NCBI GenBank assembly: GCA_013298625.1
Contig: JAAFIF010000043.1
Span: 1-64,000, forward strand
Origin: Myxococcales bacterium
GTDB taxonomy: Bacteria; Myxococcota_A; Polyangia; Polyangiales; Ga0077539
DNA length: 64,000 nucleotides
Direction of reading: 5' to 3'
Shown here: one piece after another, positions 54,065 to 62,153 of the stretch
Numbering within the stretch: the stretch's first letter is position 1
Layout: each line of letters opens with the position of its first letter
Notes under the pieces: model-generated
Seen by the model: the letters and a program-made list of their open reading frames with translations, nothing else
The model's database searches: none
What the model was told of the DNA's origin: nothing
Program-made: the position numbers and the translations under genes

Positions 54065-56296
54065 ATGAAACACCGCACTGTTGCCTCTCGGTCCGCCTCG
54101 CTCGCGAAGCGCGCGTGCTGGGCCTCTTTCGCGCTGACCGCCGCCTGCGGCTCTTCGGTCAACGCGCGCGGCTTCGACGTGGACTATCCGGCCAATCGCG
54201 CCGGCGAGATCACCGGCGTCGTGGAGGCGCTCTCGCAGCGCCCCGCGCAAGCGCCGAGCGCCACGCTCGTGACCACGCTCATGCGGCCCGCGCGAGGCTT
54301 CGTCGCGTACGACCTGCCCTCGGGTCGGCAGCGATTTCGAGTGGACCAAGACATCGACGCGCGGCCCATCGTCGTGGCGGACGTGATCGTGTCGCACAGC
54401 GGTCGCGAGGCGATCGCGTGGGACGCGAACACCGGGGCGATTCGCTGGCGAAAGCACGATCACGGGTTCTCGCTCACCGGCGCGGGCGGCGACGGGACCT
54501 CCGTCGCGCTCACGTTTGGTCCCGGCGGGCTCAACCGTCGCGTCGGGTACTTGCTCGTGGTGGACGCGAGAGACGGACGCGCGCTGCTCGAGCGCGAGGT
54601 GCAGCAAGCGCTCGGCACGCCGACGGTCTCGGCGGGGTTCGCGTTTGTTCCGTGGGGCGGGCAGTATCTTTCGGTGTTCGACGTGCAGCGCAACGTCGAG
54701 CACACGCGATTGCACAGCTCGGACGACGTGTACGCGCGCGCGCGCGCCGAGCGAAACGCCGTCTTCTTCGGGGGACGAACGCTGTACCGCTTCGCGCCCG
54801 AGGCCGCGAGCGGGCGGCGTGAGAACGAGCGGACGATCCGCGTTCCACGTGAAGATTTGCCGGGAAATCCGCCGCTGACGCTGGACGGCTACGAGGGAGC
54901 GCTCGTGCAGCGCAACGCGCGCGAACGCGTCGCGTTGATCGCGCGGCCCGACCCCGATTCGCCCAACGCAGCGCCGACCGACAACCTCGTGTACTCGCTG
55001 TTTCACCGCGTCGTGTTCGCCGTGGACGCGCGGGACGGCAGCGTAAAGTGGGGCCATCTGCACGAGACCGACGTGACCGGCGCCGAAGCGGTCCGCGGCG
55101 GACTCGTGCTCGTCGACGAGAGTGGCCAGGTCTCGATGCTCGACGCGCAGCTCGGCCACACGCGCTGGCGACAGCGCGTCGAAGGTCGTCCGCTGCAAGG
55201 CATCCTCGGGCTGCCGATCGATTTCGCCCCAGGAAACGACGGAGCAGACACGCCCACCACCCCCGCGGACGCGCTGCTCGCCGCCGCGGGCGGAACGGAC
55301 ACGCGCATGCTCCCAGCCCGCGTGTTCGCGACCCGCGCCCTCGCAGGAATGCCCGGCGCCGACGCCACGCGCGCCCTGCTCGACATCTCGTCGCGCGCGA
55401 GCTTTCCGCAAGAGCTCAGAGCCGCCGCCGGCGAGGCGCTCGCGTCGCGCACAGACGGCGTCGACGCGCTGATCGACGCGCTCGACGTGCACTACGACTG
55501 GGTTCGCGGCACCGTCTCTCCGCCGGTCGGGTTCATCGCGCAGGCGATCGCGCGCGCCCACGCCACGCGCGGCACCGCGCCGCTCGTTCGACACCTGAAC
55601 GACCCCGAGACGCCAGCCACCGACCTGCCCCGAATCGCCGCAGCGCTGCGCGAGCTCAACGACCCGAGCGCCCTGCCCGCGATGCTCGACTTCTTGCGCA
55701 TCTACCACGCGGACGACGGAATGGTCCCGCAGGTCGACGGCACCGAACCCATCAACGATCGCTCGGTCAACGACCAAGAGTCCCTCGCGAGCGCCATGGA
55801 GCAGTGCGCGTTCGCCCTCGTGCGCAGCGCGAACACGGCGCACCGACGCTGGGTCGAGTCGCTCGCCGTCGACCCCAACACCGTCGAAGGCCTGCGCGCG
55901 GGCCTGCGCCGCGCGCTCACCGGGCAGCAGCCTGGCGCCAGCACGACCGCCGCCAACGGATCGAACACGGGCTCGTCCGGCGCGGGATCGAACTCCAGCG
56001 AGCCTGCCATCGAAGACCCCAATATTCCTCCGGTCCGACTCACGATGGAGCGCATCGCCACCGCGATGGAGCCAGTGCGCGAAGAGATGCGCGCGTGCCT
56101 GCGAGGGCTCACGTCGATCCCAGCCCAGGTCCGCATCACCTTTCGCTACGACCACGAAGGCAACATCACGTCTCCCTCTGTTACGCCCCCCGAGCTCGGC
56201 GCGTGCATCCTACCGATCGTCTCTCGGGTGACGCTCCCGCGCTCGCAGACGCCGCGCGAGATCGGCACGTACTACCTCGTCGGAGGCATGCGATGA
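54065..56296 (+). CDS. Lipoprotein with PQQ-type propeller, HEAT repeats and AgmX-like end
   Basis: 743 residues from the ATG at 54065. Lipobox FALTAAC. Residues 60-370 form a beta-propeller with PQQ/BamB-type blades (EAIAWDANTGAIRWRKHDHG, LVVDARDGRALLEREVQQAL, VFAVDARDGSVKWGHLHETD, VSMLDAQLGHTRWRQRVEG). Residues 420-600 are HEAT-like (RVFATRALAGMPGADATRAL, GEALASRTDGVDALIDALDV). The last 100 residues have an MRACL ... VRITFRYDHEGNITSPSV segment like the AgmX/PglI domain and like the protein at 3642-4355. Starts 8 nt after the HEAT gene and overlaps the FAH-family gene by 4 bp. BamB-like assembly factor is one reading, but the extra domains are atypical. Confidence 0.82.
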   Translation: MKHRTVASRSASLAKRACWASFALTAACGSSVNARGFDVDYPANRAGEITGVVEALSQRPAQAPSATLVTTLMRPARGFVAYDLPSGRQRFRVDQDIDARPIVVADVIVSHSGREAIAWDANTGAIRWRKHDHGFSLTGAGGDGTSVALTFGPGGLNRRVGYLLVVDARDGRALLEREVQQALGTPTVSAGFAFVPWGGQYLSVFDVQRNVEHTRLHSSDDVYARARAERNAVFFGGRTLYRFAPEAASGRRENERTIRVPREDLPGNPPLTLDGYEGALVQRNARERVALIARPDPDSPNAAPTDNLVYSLFHRVVFAVDARDGSVKWGHLHETDVTGAEAVRGGLVLVDESGQVSMLDAQLGHTRWRQRVEGRPLQGILGLPIDFAPGNDGADTPTTPADALLAAAGGTDTRMLPARVFATRALAGMPGADATRALLDISSRASFPQELRAAAGEALASRTDGVDALIDALDVHYDWVRGTVSPPVGFIAQAIARAHATRGTAPLVRHLNDPETPATDLPRIAAALRELNDPSALPAMLDFLRIYHADDGMVPQVDGTEPINDRSVNDQESLASAMEQCAFALVRSANTAHRRWVESLAVDPNTVEGLRAGLRRALTGQQPGASTTAANGSNTGSSGAGSNSSEPAIEDPNIPPVRLTMERIATAMEPVREEMRACLRGLTSIPAQVRITFRYDHEGNITSPSVTPPELGACILPIVSRVTLPRSQTPREIGTYYLVGGMR

Positions 56297-56913
56297 CGCA
56301 GCGATTCTCGCCGTCCAAAGTGATCTGCGTCGGCCGCAACTACCGCGCGCACGCCAAGGAGCTCGGCAACGAGGTCCCCAGCGAGCCGCTGTTGTTCTTG
56401 AAGCCCCCCAGCGCGGTGATCGCCCACGAAGAGTCCATCGTGCTCCCGCGCGAGAGCGCGAGGGTCGAGCACGAGGGAGAGCTCGCCGTCGTCATCGGTC
56501 GACGAGCGCGGCGCGTGGCGGTCGAAGACGTCGCCTCGATCATCGAGGGATACACGGTGGCCAACGACGTGACCGCGCGCGACCTTCAGCGAAAAGACGT
56601 GCAATTCACCAGGGGAAAGGGCTTCGACACCTTCTGTCCCCTGGGTCCTGCGCTCGTGCGCGAGCGCCCCTCGCTGGACGCGTCGATCTCCGTGCTGGTC
56701 AACGGCGCGCGCAGGCAGCACGGGCACCTTCGCGACATGGTCTTCTCGATCGACGTGCTGATCGCGTTCATCTCCGACGTGATGACCCTCGAGCCCGGCG
56801 ACGTGATCCTCACCGGAACGCCCGAGGGCGTCGGCCCGCTGCTCGCCGGTGACGCCGTCGAAGTCACCATTGACGGCGTCGGGACGCTGCGCAACTCGGT
56901 CCGCGCCGAGTGA
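56293..56913 (+). CDS. Fumarylacetoacetate hydrolase-family enzyme
   Basis: 206 residues, the single-domain size of FAHD1-like enzymes. Motifs: KVICVGRNYRAHAKELG, FLKPPSAVIAH, metal-binding VEHEGELAVVIGRRARRV (Glu-x-Glu and downstream), GYTVANDVTARDLQRKDVQF, KGFDTFCPLGPALV, and DVILTGTPEGVGPLLAGD. These match acylpyruvases/oxaloacetate decarboxylases that need Mg2+ or Mn2+. A metabolic enzyme at the end of an envelope operon; the ATGA overlap with the lipoprotein gene may be fortuitous. Confidence 0.92.
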   Translation: MTQRFSPSKVICVGRNYRAHAKELGNEVPSEPLLFLKPPSAVIAHEESIVLPRESARVEHEGELAVVIGRRARRVAVEDVASIIEGYTVANDVTARDLQRKDVQFTRGKGFDTFCPLGPALVRERPSLDASISVLVNGARRQHGHLRDMVFSIDVLIAFISDVMTLEPGDVILTGTPEGVGPLLAGDAVEVTIDGVGTLRNSVRAE

Positions 56914-56955
56914 GCGCCCTCGCGCGTCGCGCCAGAGTGTGGCAACTCTTCGAGC

Positions 56956-57273
56956 GTGATGGGCAACGACAACGACAACGATGACAAGTCCGCGACCGAA
57001 GAGCTGAAGGTGGGCTTCAGCCACCTCGTCAACGCTGCGAAGAAAGCAGTCAAGTCCGCGGAGCCGCTCGCCAACCGCGCCGCTGAAGAAGTGGGCTCGA
57101 CCATCGAGAAGCTCAACAAGGGCACCGAGCAGGTCGCCGCCGACGTGGGCCGCGAAGTCGCGACGCTCGCGGGAAAGCTGGCCGACAAGCTGCGCGCCGT
57201 CGCTGACCGTGCGGACCCGACGGACAAGCCCCGCAACGACCCGAACGACCCGAGCGCGGGCGGCGGAATCTGA
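56956..57273 (+). CDS. Small amphipathic helical protein
   Basis: 105 residues from GTG 56956 or ATG 56959. Asn/Asp-rich start (GNDNDNDDKSATEELKVG), then about 65 residues of amphipathic Ala/Lys/Glu helix (AAKKAVKSAEPLANRAAEE, VGREVATLAGKLADKLRAVA), then a Pro/Asp/Gly tail. The pattern recalls phasin-, apolipoprotein- or LEA-like proteins that coat surfaces or membranes. No family match by eye. Its stop is followed by GAGCG-ATTT-CGCTC, and it converges on a universal stress protein gene. Confidence 0.6.
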   Translation: MMGNDNDNDDKSATEELKVGFSHLVNAAKKAVKSAEPLANRAAEEVGSTIEKLNKGTEQVAADVGREVATLAGKLADKLRAVADRADPTDKPRNDPNDPSAGGGI

Positions 57274-57291
57274 GCGATTTCGCTCGCGAAG

Positions 57292-57741
57292 CTACACGGC
57301 TGCGGTCGCGAGGTCCTGGCGCACGATCAGCACCGGCGCCGACGATCGACGCATGATCTCGTCCGCGACCGACCCGAGGAGCACCGCGGTCACGCCCGTG
57401 GGCGCGCTGGTGCCGACGACCACCAGCGACGCGCTGACGTCCGCGGCATACGCAGCGACCTCTTCGGGGATCGAGCCCGACAAGATGCGTCGCGTGGTGG
57501 TGTCCACGTCGATGGCCATGCGAATGCAGAACGCCTCGACCGCGCCGCGCAGCTCGCTCTCTTGGTGAGCCTTCGCGCTCTCGCGCGCGACCATCGCGGC
57601 GTCGCCGCTGAGGCCCGAGGAGGGCTCGATGGCATAGACAACATGAAGGGGGCGCTTCGTCTCTTCTGCGAGCGTGCGCGCGACCTTCGCGGCGGTTTCA
57701 GAAACCTTCGAGAGGCACGTGGCCAGAACGATCGGACCCAT
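57292..57741 (-). CDS. Universal stress protein (UspA family)
   Basis: 149 residues from the ATG at 57741; the frame reads further upstream across the neighbouring gene without family features. Alpha/beta Rossmann-like single Usp domain: VLATCLSKVSETAAKVARTL, LHVVYAIEPSSG, and the C-terminal ATP-loop region VVVGTSAPTGVTAVLLGSVA then APVLIVRQDL. The loop lacks the usual Gly-x-x-Gly spacing with GS after nine residues in strict form but keeps G...G-S. Divergent from a second Usp gene at 57862. Confidence 0.85.
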   Translation of the reverse strand: MGPIVLATCLSKVSETAAKVARTLAEETKRPLHVVYAIEPSSGLSGDAAMVARESAKAHQESELRGAVEAFCIRMAIDVDTTTRRILSGSIPEEVAAYAADVSASLVVVGTSAPTGVTAVLLGSVADEIMRRSSAPVLIVRQDLATAAV

Positions 57742-57861
57742 GGCGCGAACTCTACCGCACCACGGGCGATTCTCAGTGGTACAACCCGAGCAGCGAAACG
57801 AGTTCGGCCGCTGGTCGCCAGCGATCGGGCTCATTCCATCGCTCTCTGAGGAGTCATCGCC

Positions 57862-58275
57862 GTGTTCAAGAAGCTCATTTGCGCTATGGACTTCAGCCCT
57901 CTCAGCCTGAAGGCCGCCTCCGCCTCCGCTGACCTCGCGCGCTCGCTCAACGCGAAGCTCATTTTGGTCCACGTGATTACGCCCGGCGCCGAGTACGGCT
58001 CGCTCGGGCTGCCGAAGGACAACCTCCGCCCCGCGCTCGAAAACAAGCTCCGCGAGGTGTGCGGGTCGGTCGGCACCGACGTCGATTGGGGCATCGTCGA
58101 CGGCGATCCGGCCGCCGAGCTCGTCACGTTTGCCCAGCGTTGGGGCGGCGACCTCATCGCGATCGGCAGCCATGGACGCACTGGCCTCGGGCGCGTGCTC
58201 CTCGGCTCGGTGACCTCGCACCTCGTGCGCAACGCCAAGGTCCCCGTCCTCGTCGTCGGCCCCGAGACGACCTGA
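57862..58275 (+). CDS. Universal stress protein (UspA family), ATP-binding type
   Basis: 137 residues from a GTG at 57862 with GAGGAG 8 nt upstream (57848-57853). Canonical Usp: KKLICAMDFSPLSLKAASAS, LILVHVITPGAEYGS, DGDPAAELVTFAQ, then GSHGRTGLGRVLLGSVTSHL with the G-x2-G-x9-GS ATP signature intact and VPVLVVGPE. Divergent from the other Usp gene with a 120-bp shared control region in which I see no sigma-54 box. Convergent with the NtrC-type regulator gene. Confidence 0.93.
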   Translation: MFKKLICAMDFSPLSLKAASASADLARSLNAKLILVHVITPGAEYGSLGLPKDNLRPALENKLREVCGSVGTDVDWGIVDGDPAAELVTFAQRWGGDLIAIGSHGRTGLGRVLLGSVTSHLVRNAKVPVLVVGPETT

Positions 58276-58279
58276 TCGG

Positions 58280-59692
58280 TCAGTCTTCGTCGCCCGCCGA
58301 ACCAGCGCCGGCCATGGCCGGTCGGCCGTATTCGTGAAGCTTGTACTGGATCTTTCGGGGGGAGATTCCCAGGATCTTCGCGGCCTTCGACGTGCTGCCG
58401 CCGACGCTCTTGAGCGTCTCGAGGATGGCGATGCGCTCGAGGTCCGAGATGGTCATGCCGGGGATCTGCACGCGCACGCCGTGCCCCGTGTTGTTCTCGC
58501 TCACGGCGCGGCCGCCCTGAACGCCAGCGGGCAGGTGCTCGACCTCGATGGCAGCGCCGCGCGCGAGGACCACGGCGCGCTCGATCGCGTGCTCGAGCTC
58601 GCGCACATTGCCGGGCCACGGGTACGCGAGCAGCCGCTCCATCGCCTCGTCGCTAAACGACTCGATGCGCTTGCCGTTCTCCGACGCGTAGCGGCGCAGA
58701 AAGAACATCGCCAGCGCGCCGACGTCCGTCCGACGCTCGCGCAGCGGCGGAACCTCCAGCGTGATCACGTTGAGCCGGTAGTAGAGATCCTCGCGAAACT
58801 GACCCTTTCGCACGCGCTCGCGCAGGTCCACGTTGCTCGCCGCGATGATGCGAACGTCCACCTTGAGCGTCTCGTTGCCCCCGACTCGCTCGAACTCTTT
58901 CTCTTGCAGCACCCGCAAGAGCTTCACCTGCGTCGCGAGCGGGATCTCGCTCACCTCGTCGAGCAGCAGCGTCCCGCCGTCCGCCTGACGAAAGCGCCCT
59001 TCGCGACGCCCCACGGCGCCCGTAAACGCCCCGCGCTCGTGGCCGAACAGCTCGCTCTCGAGCAGCCCCTCGGCCAGCGCCGCGCAGTGCAGCCGCACGA
59101 ACGGCCCGGTCGCACGGGCAGAGTGCCGATGCAACGCAGCCGCGATCAGCTCTTTGCCCGTGCCCGACTCGCCGAGGATCAGCACGCTCGACTTCGACGG
59201 CGCCACTTGCTCGACGGTGCGCAGCAGCTCGCGCATCGACGTGTGCTCGCCGACGATGTGACCAAACGCGTTGCGCTCGCGCAGCCGCTCGCGCAAGAGC
59301 GCAGCCTCGGCCTTGAGCCGAGCCTTCTCCATCGCGCGGTCGACCACAGCCAGCAACGACACCGGGTCCAGCGGCTTGGTGAGGTAGTTCTCTGCGCCCT
59401 TCTTGATGGCCTCGACCGCGCTGTCGATGGTCCCGAACGCGGTCATCACGACCACGACGCTCGTCGGCGAAGCGGTGCGCACCTCGTCGAGCAGACCGAT
59501 GCCGTCGAGCCCGGGCATCTTGAGGTCCGTGAGGATGAGATCGGGCGCGAAATTCGCCAGCTTTCCGAGCGCTTTGAAGCCGTCCGCCGCGGTCTCGGTC
59601 TCGTAGCCCTCCTCGCGGAGGATCTCGCTCAGCGCGCCGCGCGCGTTGGCCTCGTCGTCGACGATGAGGATCTTGCCTTTGGATTCAGCCAT
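58280..59692 (-). CDS. NtrC-family sigma-54-dependent response regulator
   Basis: 470 residues. Receiver domain 1-120 with D56 (LILTDLKMPG), Thr in VVMTAFG and Lys in YLTKPLDP. AAA+ domain with Walker A GESGTGK (174-180), the sigma-54 contact loop GAFTGA (221-226), Walker B LLLDEVSEIPL and the R-finger region. C-terminal Fis-type helix-turn-helix (RIAILETLKSVGGSTSKAAK then ILGISPRKIQYKLHEYG). Activates sigma-54 promoters on phosphorylation by a partner histidine kinase, which is not in the window, so it is an orphan regulator here. Divergent from the small membrane protein at 59785. Confidence 0.95.
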   Translation of the reverse strand: MAESKGKILIVDDEANARGALSEILREEGYETETAADGFKALGKLANFAPDLILTDLKMPGLDGIGLLDEVRTASPTSVVVVMTAFGTIDSAVEAIKKGAENYLTKPLDPVSLLAVVDRAMEKARLKAEAALLRERLRERNAFGHIVGEHTSMRELLRTVEQVAPSKSSVLILGESGTGKELIAAALHRHSARATGPFVRLHCAALAEGLLESELFGHERGAFTGAVGRREGRFRQADGGTLLLDEVSEIPLATQVKLLRVLQEKEFERVGGNETLKVDVRIIAASNVDLRERVRKGQFREDLYYRLNVITLEVPPLRERRTDVGALAMFFLRRYASENGKRIESFSDEAMERLLAYPWPGNVRELEHAIERAVVLARGAAIEVEHLPAGVQGGRAVSENNTGHGVRVQIPGMTISDLERIAILETLKSVGGSTSKAAKILGISPRKIQYKLHEYGRPAMAGAGSAGDED

Positions 59693-59784
59693 CGAAGTGT
59701 CTTCGTAGCTACCACATCGCCGCGCCGCAGGTCCGCGCAGTAACAGCGCACAACGCCTCGGACCGTGGCAAAGTCCCGATCGTC

Positions 59785-60006
59785 ATGGCGGACACCCCCA
59801 GCGAAGAGCCCCCGTCGACCGGACGCGTCGACGAATCGCAACTCGAGCCCGTCACCCGCGACTCACGCTTCATCGTTCGACTGATCTTGATCGTGCCCGT
59901 CGCACTCATGATCGTGATCGCGATCGGCGCGTGGATGCGCGGCGCCGCGGCGAACTGCGGGTCGAGCTTCGTCCGCCCCGGCGCCAACGTCATCCCCAAC
60001 CACTGA
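59785..60006 (+). CDS. Small single-pass membrane protein
   Basis: 73 residues. Acidic cytoplasmic head (MADTPSEEPPSTGRVDESQL), one transmembrane helix (FIVRLILIVPVALMIVIAIG, residues 29-48) and a short Cys-containing tail. Not recognised. The 92-bp gap to the divergent NtrC-type gene holds its promoter. Its stop begins a perfect palindrome shared with the convergent gene. Confidence 0.6.
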   Translation: MADTPSEEPPSTGRVDESQLEPVTRDSRFIVRLILIVPVALMIVIAIGAWMRGAAANCGSSFVRPGANVIPNH

Positions 60007-60020
60007 GCGCGATCGCGCTC
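60005..60020. terminator. Perfect 16-bp palindrome between convergent stops
   Basis: GAGCGCGATCGCGCTC starts inside the TGA of the small membrane protein gene and ends 2 nt before the stop of the opposite gene. It fills the intergenic space and can fold on either strand. No T-tract. Confidence 0.4.
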
Positions 60021-60022
60021 GT

Positions 60023-62086
60023 TCAGCGCTCGATCGTCACGCCCCACTCGCTCGCCCTCGCCCGCACGGGGCGAGCCGTCGCCGTGCGCGGCGCCGCTTC
60101 GAGCGCGGCCGCGGGGCGCGCGTACGGCGGGCGATCCGGCCAGCGAGCGAACTCCGCCGCGCGCGCAGAGGGTCGCGCTTCATCGAAGCGCTGCAAGAGC
60201 GAGGGCGTCGCGAGCGGACCGCTCTCGTGCCGAATGCGCGCGCACTCAGCCAGGGTCAAGCGCTTCGGGCCGTTGACCGCGGCCAGCGATGCGTCGGCGT
60301 CCATCAAGAGCCACGGGCGATCGGGTCCGAGGTTGTCCGGGTGCCACGGCTGGTCGAGCACGATGTGCCCCACCTCGTGCGACTGCGTCCACGCCTCGCG
60401 CTGCGCGCTCAACCCCGTGCGATCGAGGAAGAGCGCGTTGAGGATCGATCCGCCGTCGCCTTCGACGAACGCCTCTCCGATGCGCGTCTGCCGTGTGAAG
60501 CGATTGACCACCACGAGCTCGATGGTCGTGGCGTCGTCGTCGGCGAGCGACTTCATCAGCGTGCGCTCTTCGAGCGTGCCGCTGGCGGAGTTCATGTTCT
60601 GAAACTCTTCGAGCCCGTCGCGAAGATCCACGGCGCCGAGCGAGAGCCGCTGCCGTCGATCAGAGCTCAGCGCGGCCGACGCGCTCACGGGCTCGAACGC
60701 TAGCCACCTGCCCTGCGCGTCCCTCGCCTGCACGTCCGCGCTGCCCTCGCTGGCGTAGTCCGTACGTCGGTTCGCGGTCACCCGCGCGCTCAGACCCGCG
60801 CGCGCAATCGCGCGGCCGATCGCCTCGGCGGTCTCGAGCGCGCTCCAGCCGGGGCGCACCGCGACGGGGCCGATCGCGCGACCGCCCACGCGAACGTTGA
60901 TCTCTCCGCCCGCGGCGCGCAGCCCGAGGTCGTCGCTCACCGCGAGCAGCGTGTGCCGCGGCGGATCCGCGATGGTCACCGCGTAGCTCGACGGAACGCC
61001 GAACGTGATCCCGCACTGGAGGTAGATCTCGTTCGAGATCGTGACCTGCTCGCGCAAGAGCGACGCGGCGCCGTCGTCGTCGTTGCCGATCACCGGGTGA
61101 CCTCCGGCGCTGGCGCGCACGGTGATCAATCGCCATCGCGCACGACGCGCGGCCAGCGGTCCATCTTCGTTGCCTGGCCGTCCGACGCGCACGTCGAAGG
61201 CCGCTTCGCCCGCGACGCCCGGCCGCTGATAGGTCGCGCGGACGCGATCACGAAGCCCGACGAGCAGCGTCTGGCCCTGCACGCCGGGCGCGCCCGCGTC
61301 GATCGCATCGCCCACGAGACGCACGAATCGGCTGCGAAAAGCCCCGCGATCGGCCTCGCGCCCGAGCGGCATCGCGCGCAACATCGAGCGCCGCGCGCCC
61401 GCCGCGATCATCCCGGATCCGTGCACGACGACGGACTCGACGCGCGCCACCGGCGCGAGCGAGCCGCCTGGGTCCCAGAGCTCGACGCGCAGGTCATCGG
61501 GGTCCGTCGAGCGCGCGCCGAACTGCAACCCGCGCGGCAGCGAGTCGTCGTTGGTGATCGAGTGCGCGACGGAGACCGCGTCGCGATGCGGCCACACGAC
61601 GCTGTTGTCGCCGCGCAGCACGAGCACCGAGGCGACCGTCATCGTCACGGCGGAGGCGACCGAGCCCGAGACGAACACCACGCGAGCGTCGTCGGTGCGC
61701 TCGGACGCGGCGACGCCCACGAGTCGAACCGTGTGCCGCTGCGCTGGCGCGAACTCGGCGTTGCTGGCGAGCGCTCCGCTGGCATCGACGACGCGGACGC
61801 CCCCGTGCGTCTCGACCCGCAGCGGGCCCCGCGCGTCGAACTCGACCGTGACCGCGGCTTGATCGTCGTCGCGGCTCACCGACGGAAGCTGCGTCGCGAG
61901 CGCGTCGGGGACGCCGTCGTCGTCGTCGTCGTCGAGGTCGAGCCCGATGATGGCGCGCGCGGGGTTCTGCTCACCGGTCGGCCAACGCACGGTCAGGGCC
62001 GTGACGGCACCCCGCGCGGGCGTCGCCGAGAAGAGCGCGCTAAGCCCGAACAAAGCCGACAGAATCGCCCGAAAACCGAGGGACAT
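60023..62086 (-). CDS. Secreted putative zincin metalloprotease
   Basis: 687 residues from the ATG at 62086, which gives a signal peptide ending near PARGA; the frame runs on to 62155 but overlaps the divergent gene. Residues 25-330 are strand-rich, with an unusual Asp run (LDLDDDDDDGVPDA) and domains like those before catalytic regions in large secreted enzymes. Near residue 590 is SHEVGHIVLDQPWHPDN, an HExxH zinc motif with another His 8 positions later, followed by PWLLMDADAS. Basic C-terminal tail. Catalysis is plausible but the family is not identified; the third ligand is uncertain. Convergent with the small membrane protein gene. Confidence 0.7.
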   Translation of the reverse strand: MSLGFRAILSALFGLSALFSATPARGAVTALTVRWPTGEQNPARAIIGLDLDDDDDDGVPDALATQLPSVSRDDDQAAVTVEFDARGPLRVETHGGVRVVDASGALASNAEFAPAQRHTVRLVGVAASERTDDARVVFVSGSVASAVTMTVASVLVLRGDNSVVWPHRDAVSVAHSITNDDSLPRGLQFGARSTDPDDLRVELWDPGGSLAPVARVESVVVHGSGMIAAGARRSMLRAMPLGREADRGAFRSRFVRLVGDAIDAGAPGVQGQTLLVGLRDRVRATYQRPGVAGEAAFDVRVGRPGNEDGPLAARRARWRLITVRASAGGHPVIGNDDDGAASLLREQVTISNEIYLQCGITFGVPSSYAVTIADPPRHTLLAVSDDLGLRAAGGEINVRVGGRAIGPVAVRPGWSALETAEAIGRAIARAGLSARVTANRRTDYASEGSADVQARDAQGRWLAFEPVSASAALSSDRRQRLSLGAVDLRDGLEEFQNMNSASGTLEERTLMKSLADDDATTIELVVVNRFTRQTRIGEAFVEGDGGSILNALFLDRTGLSAQREAWTQSHEVGHIVLDQPWHPDNLGPDRPWLLMDADASLAAVNGPKRLTLAECARIRHESGPLATPSLLQRFDEARPSARAAEFARWPDRPPYARPAAALEAAPRTATARPVRARASEWGVTIER

Positions 62087-62153
62087 TGGCGCTTCGGACC
62101 GTAGCGCAAAATTGTCGAGAACCGAACGCACGCTCGCGCGTCTGAGACCTTTC

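Noticed and set aside
53105..56155. 1016-codon minus-strand open frame
   Set aside because: Antisense of the HEAT and propeller genes, which have clear signal peptides and repeat motifs in the other direction.
60023..62086. Protein-arginine deiminase, suggested by the Asp-rich N-terminal region
   Set aside because: No deiminase catalytic region is seen; instead an HExxH motif is present near the C-terminus.
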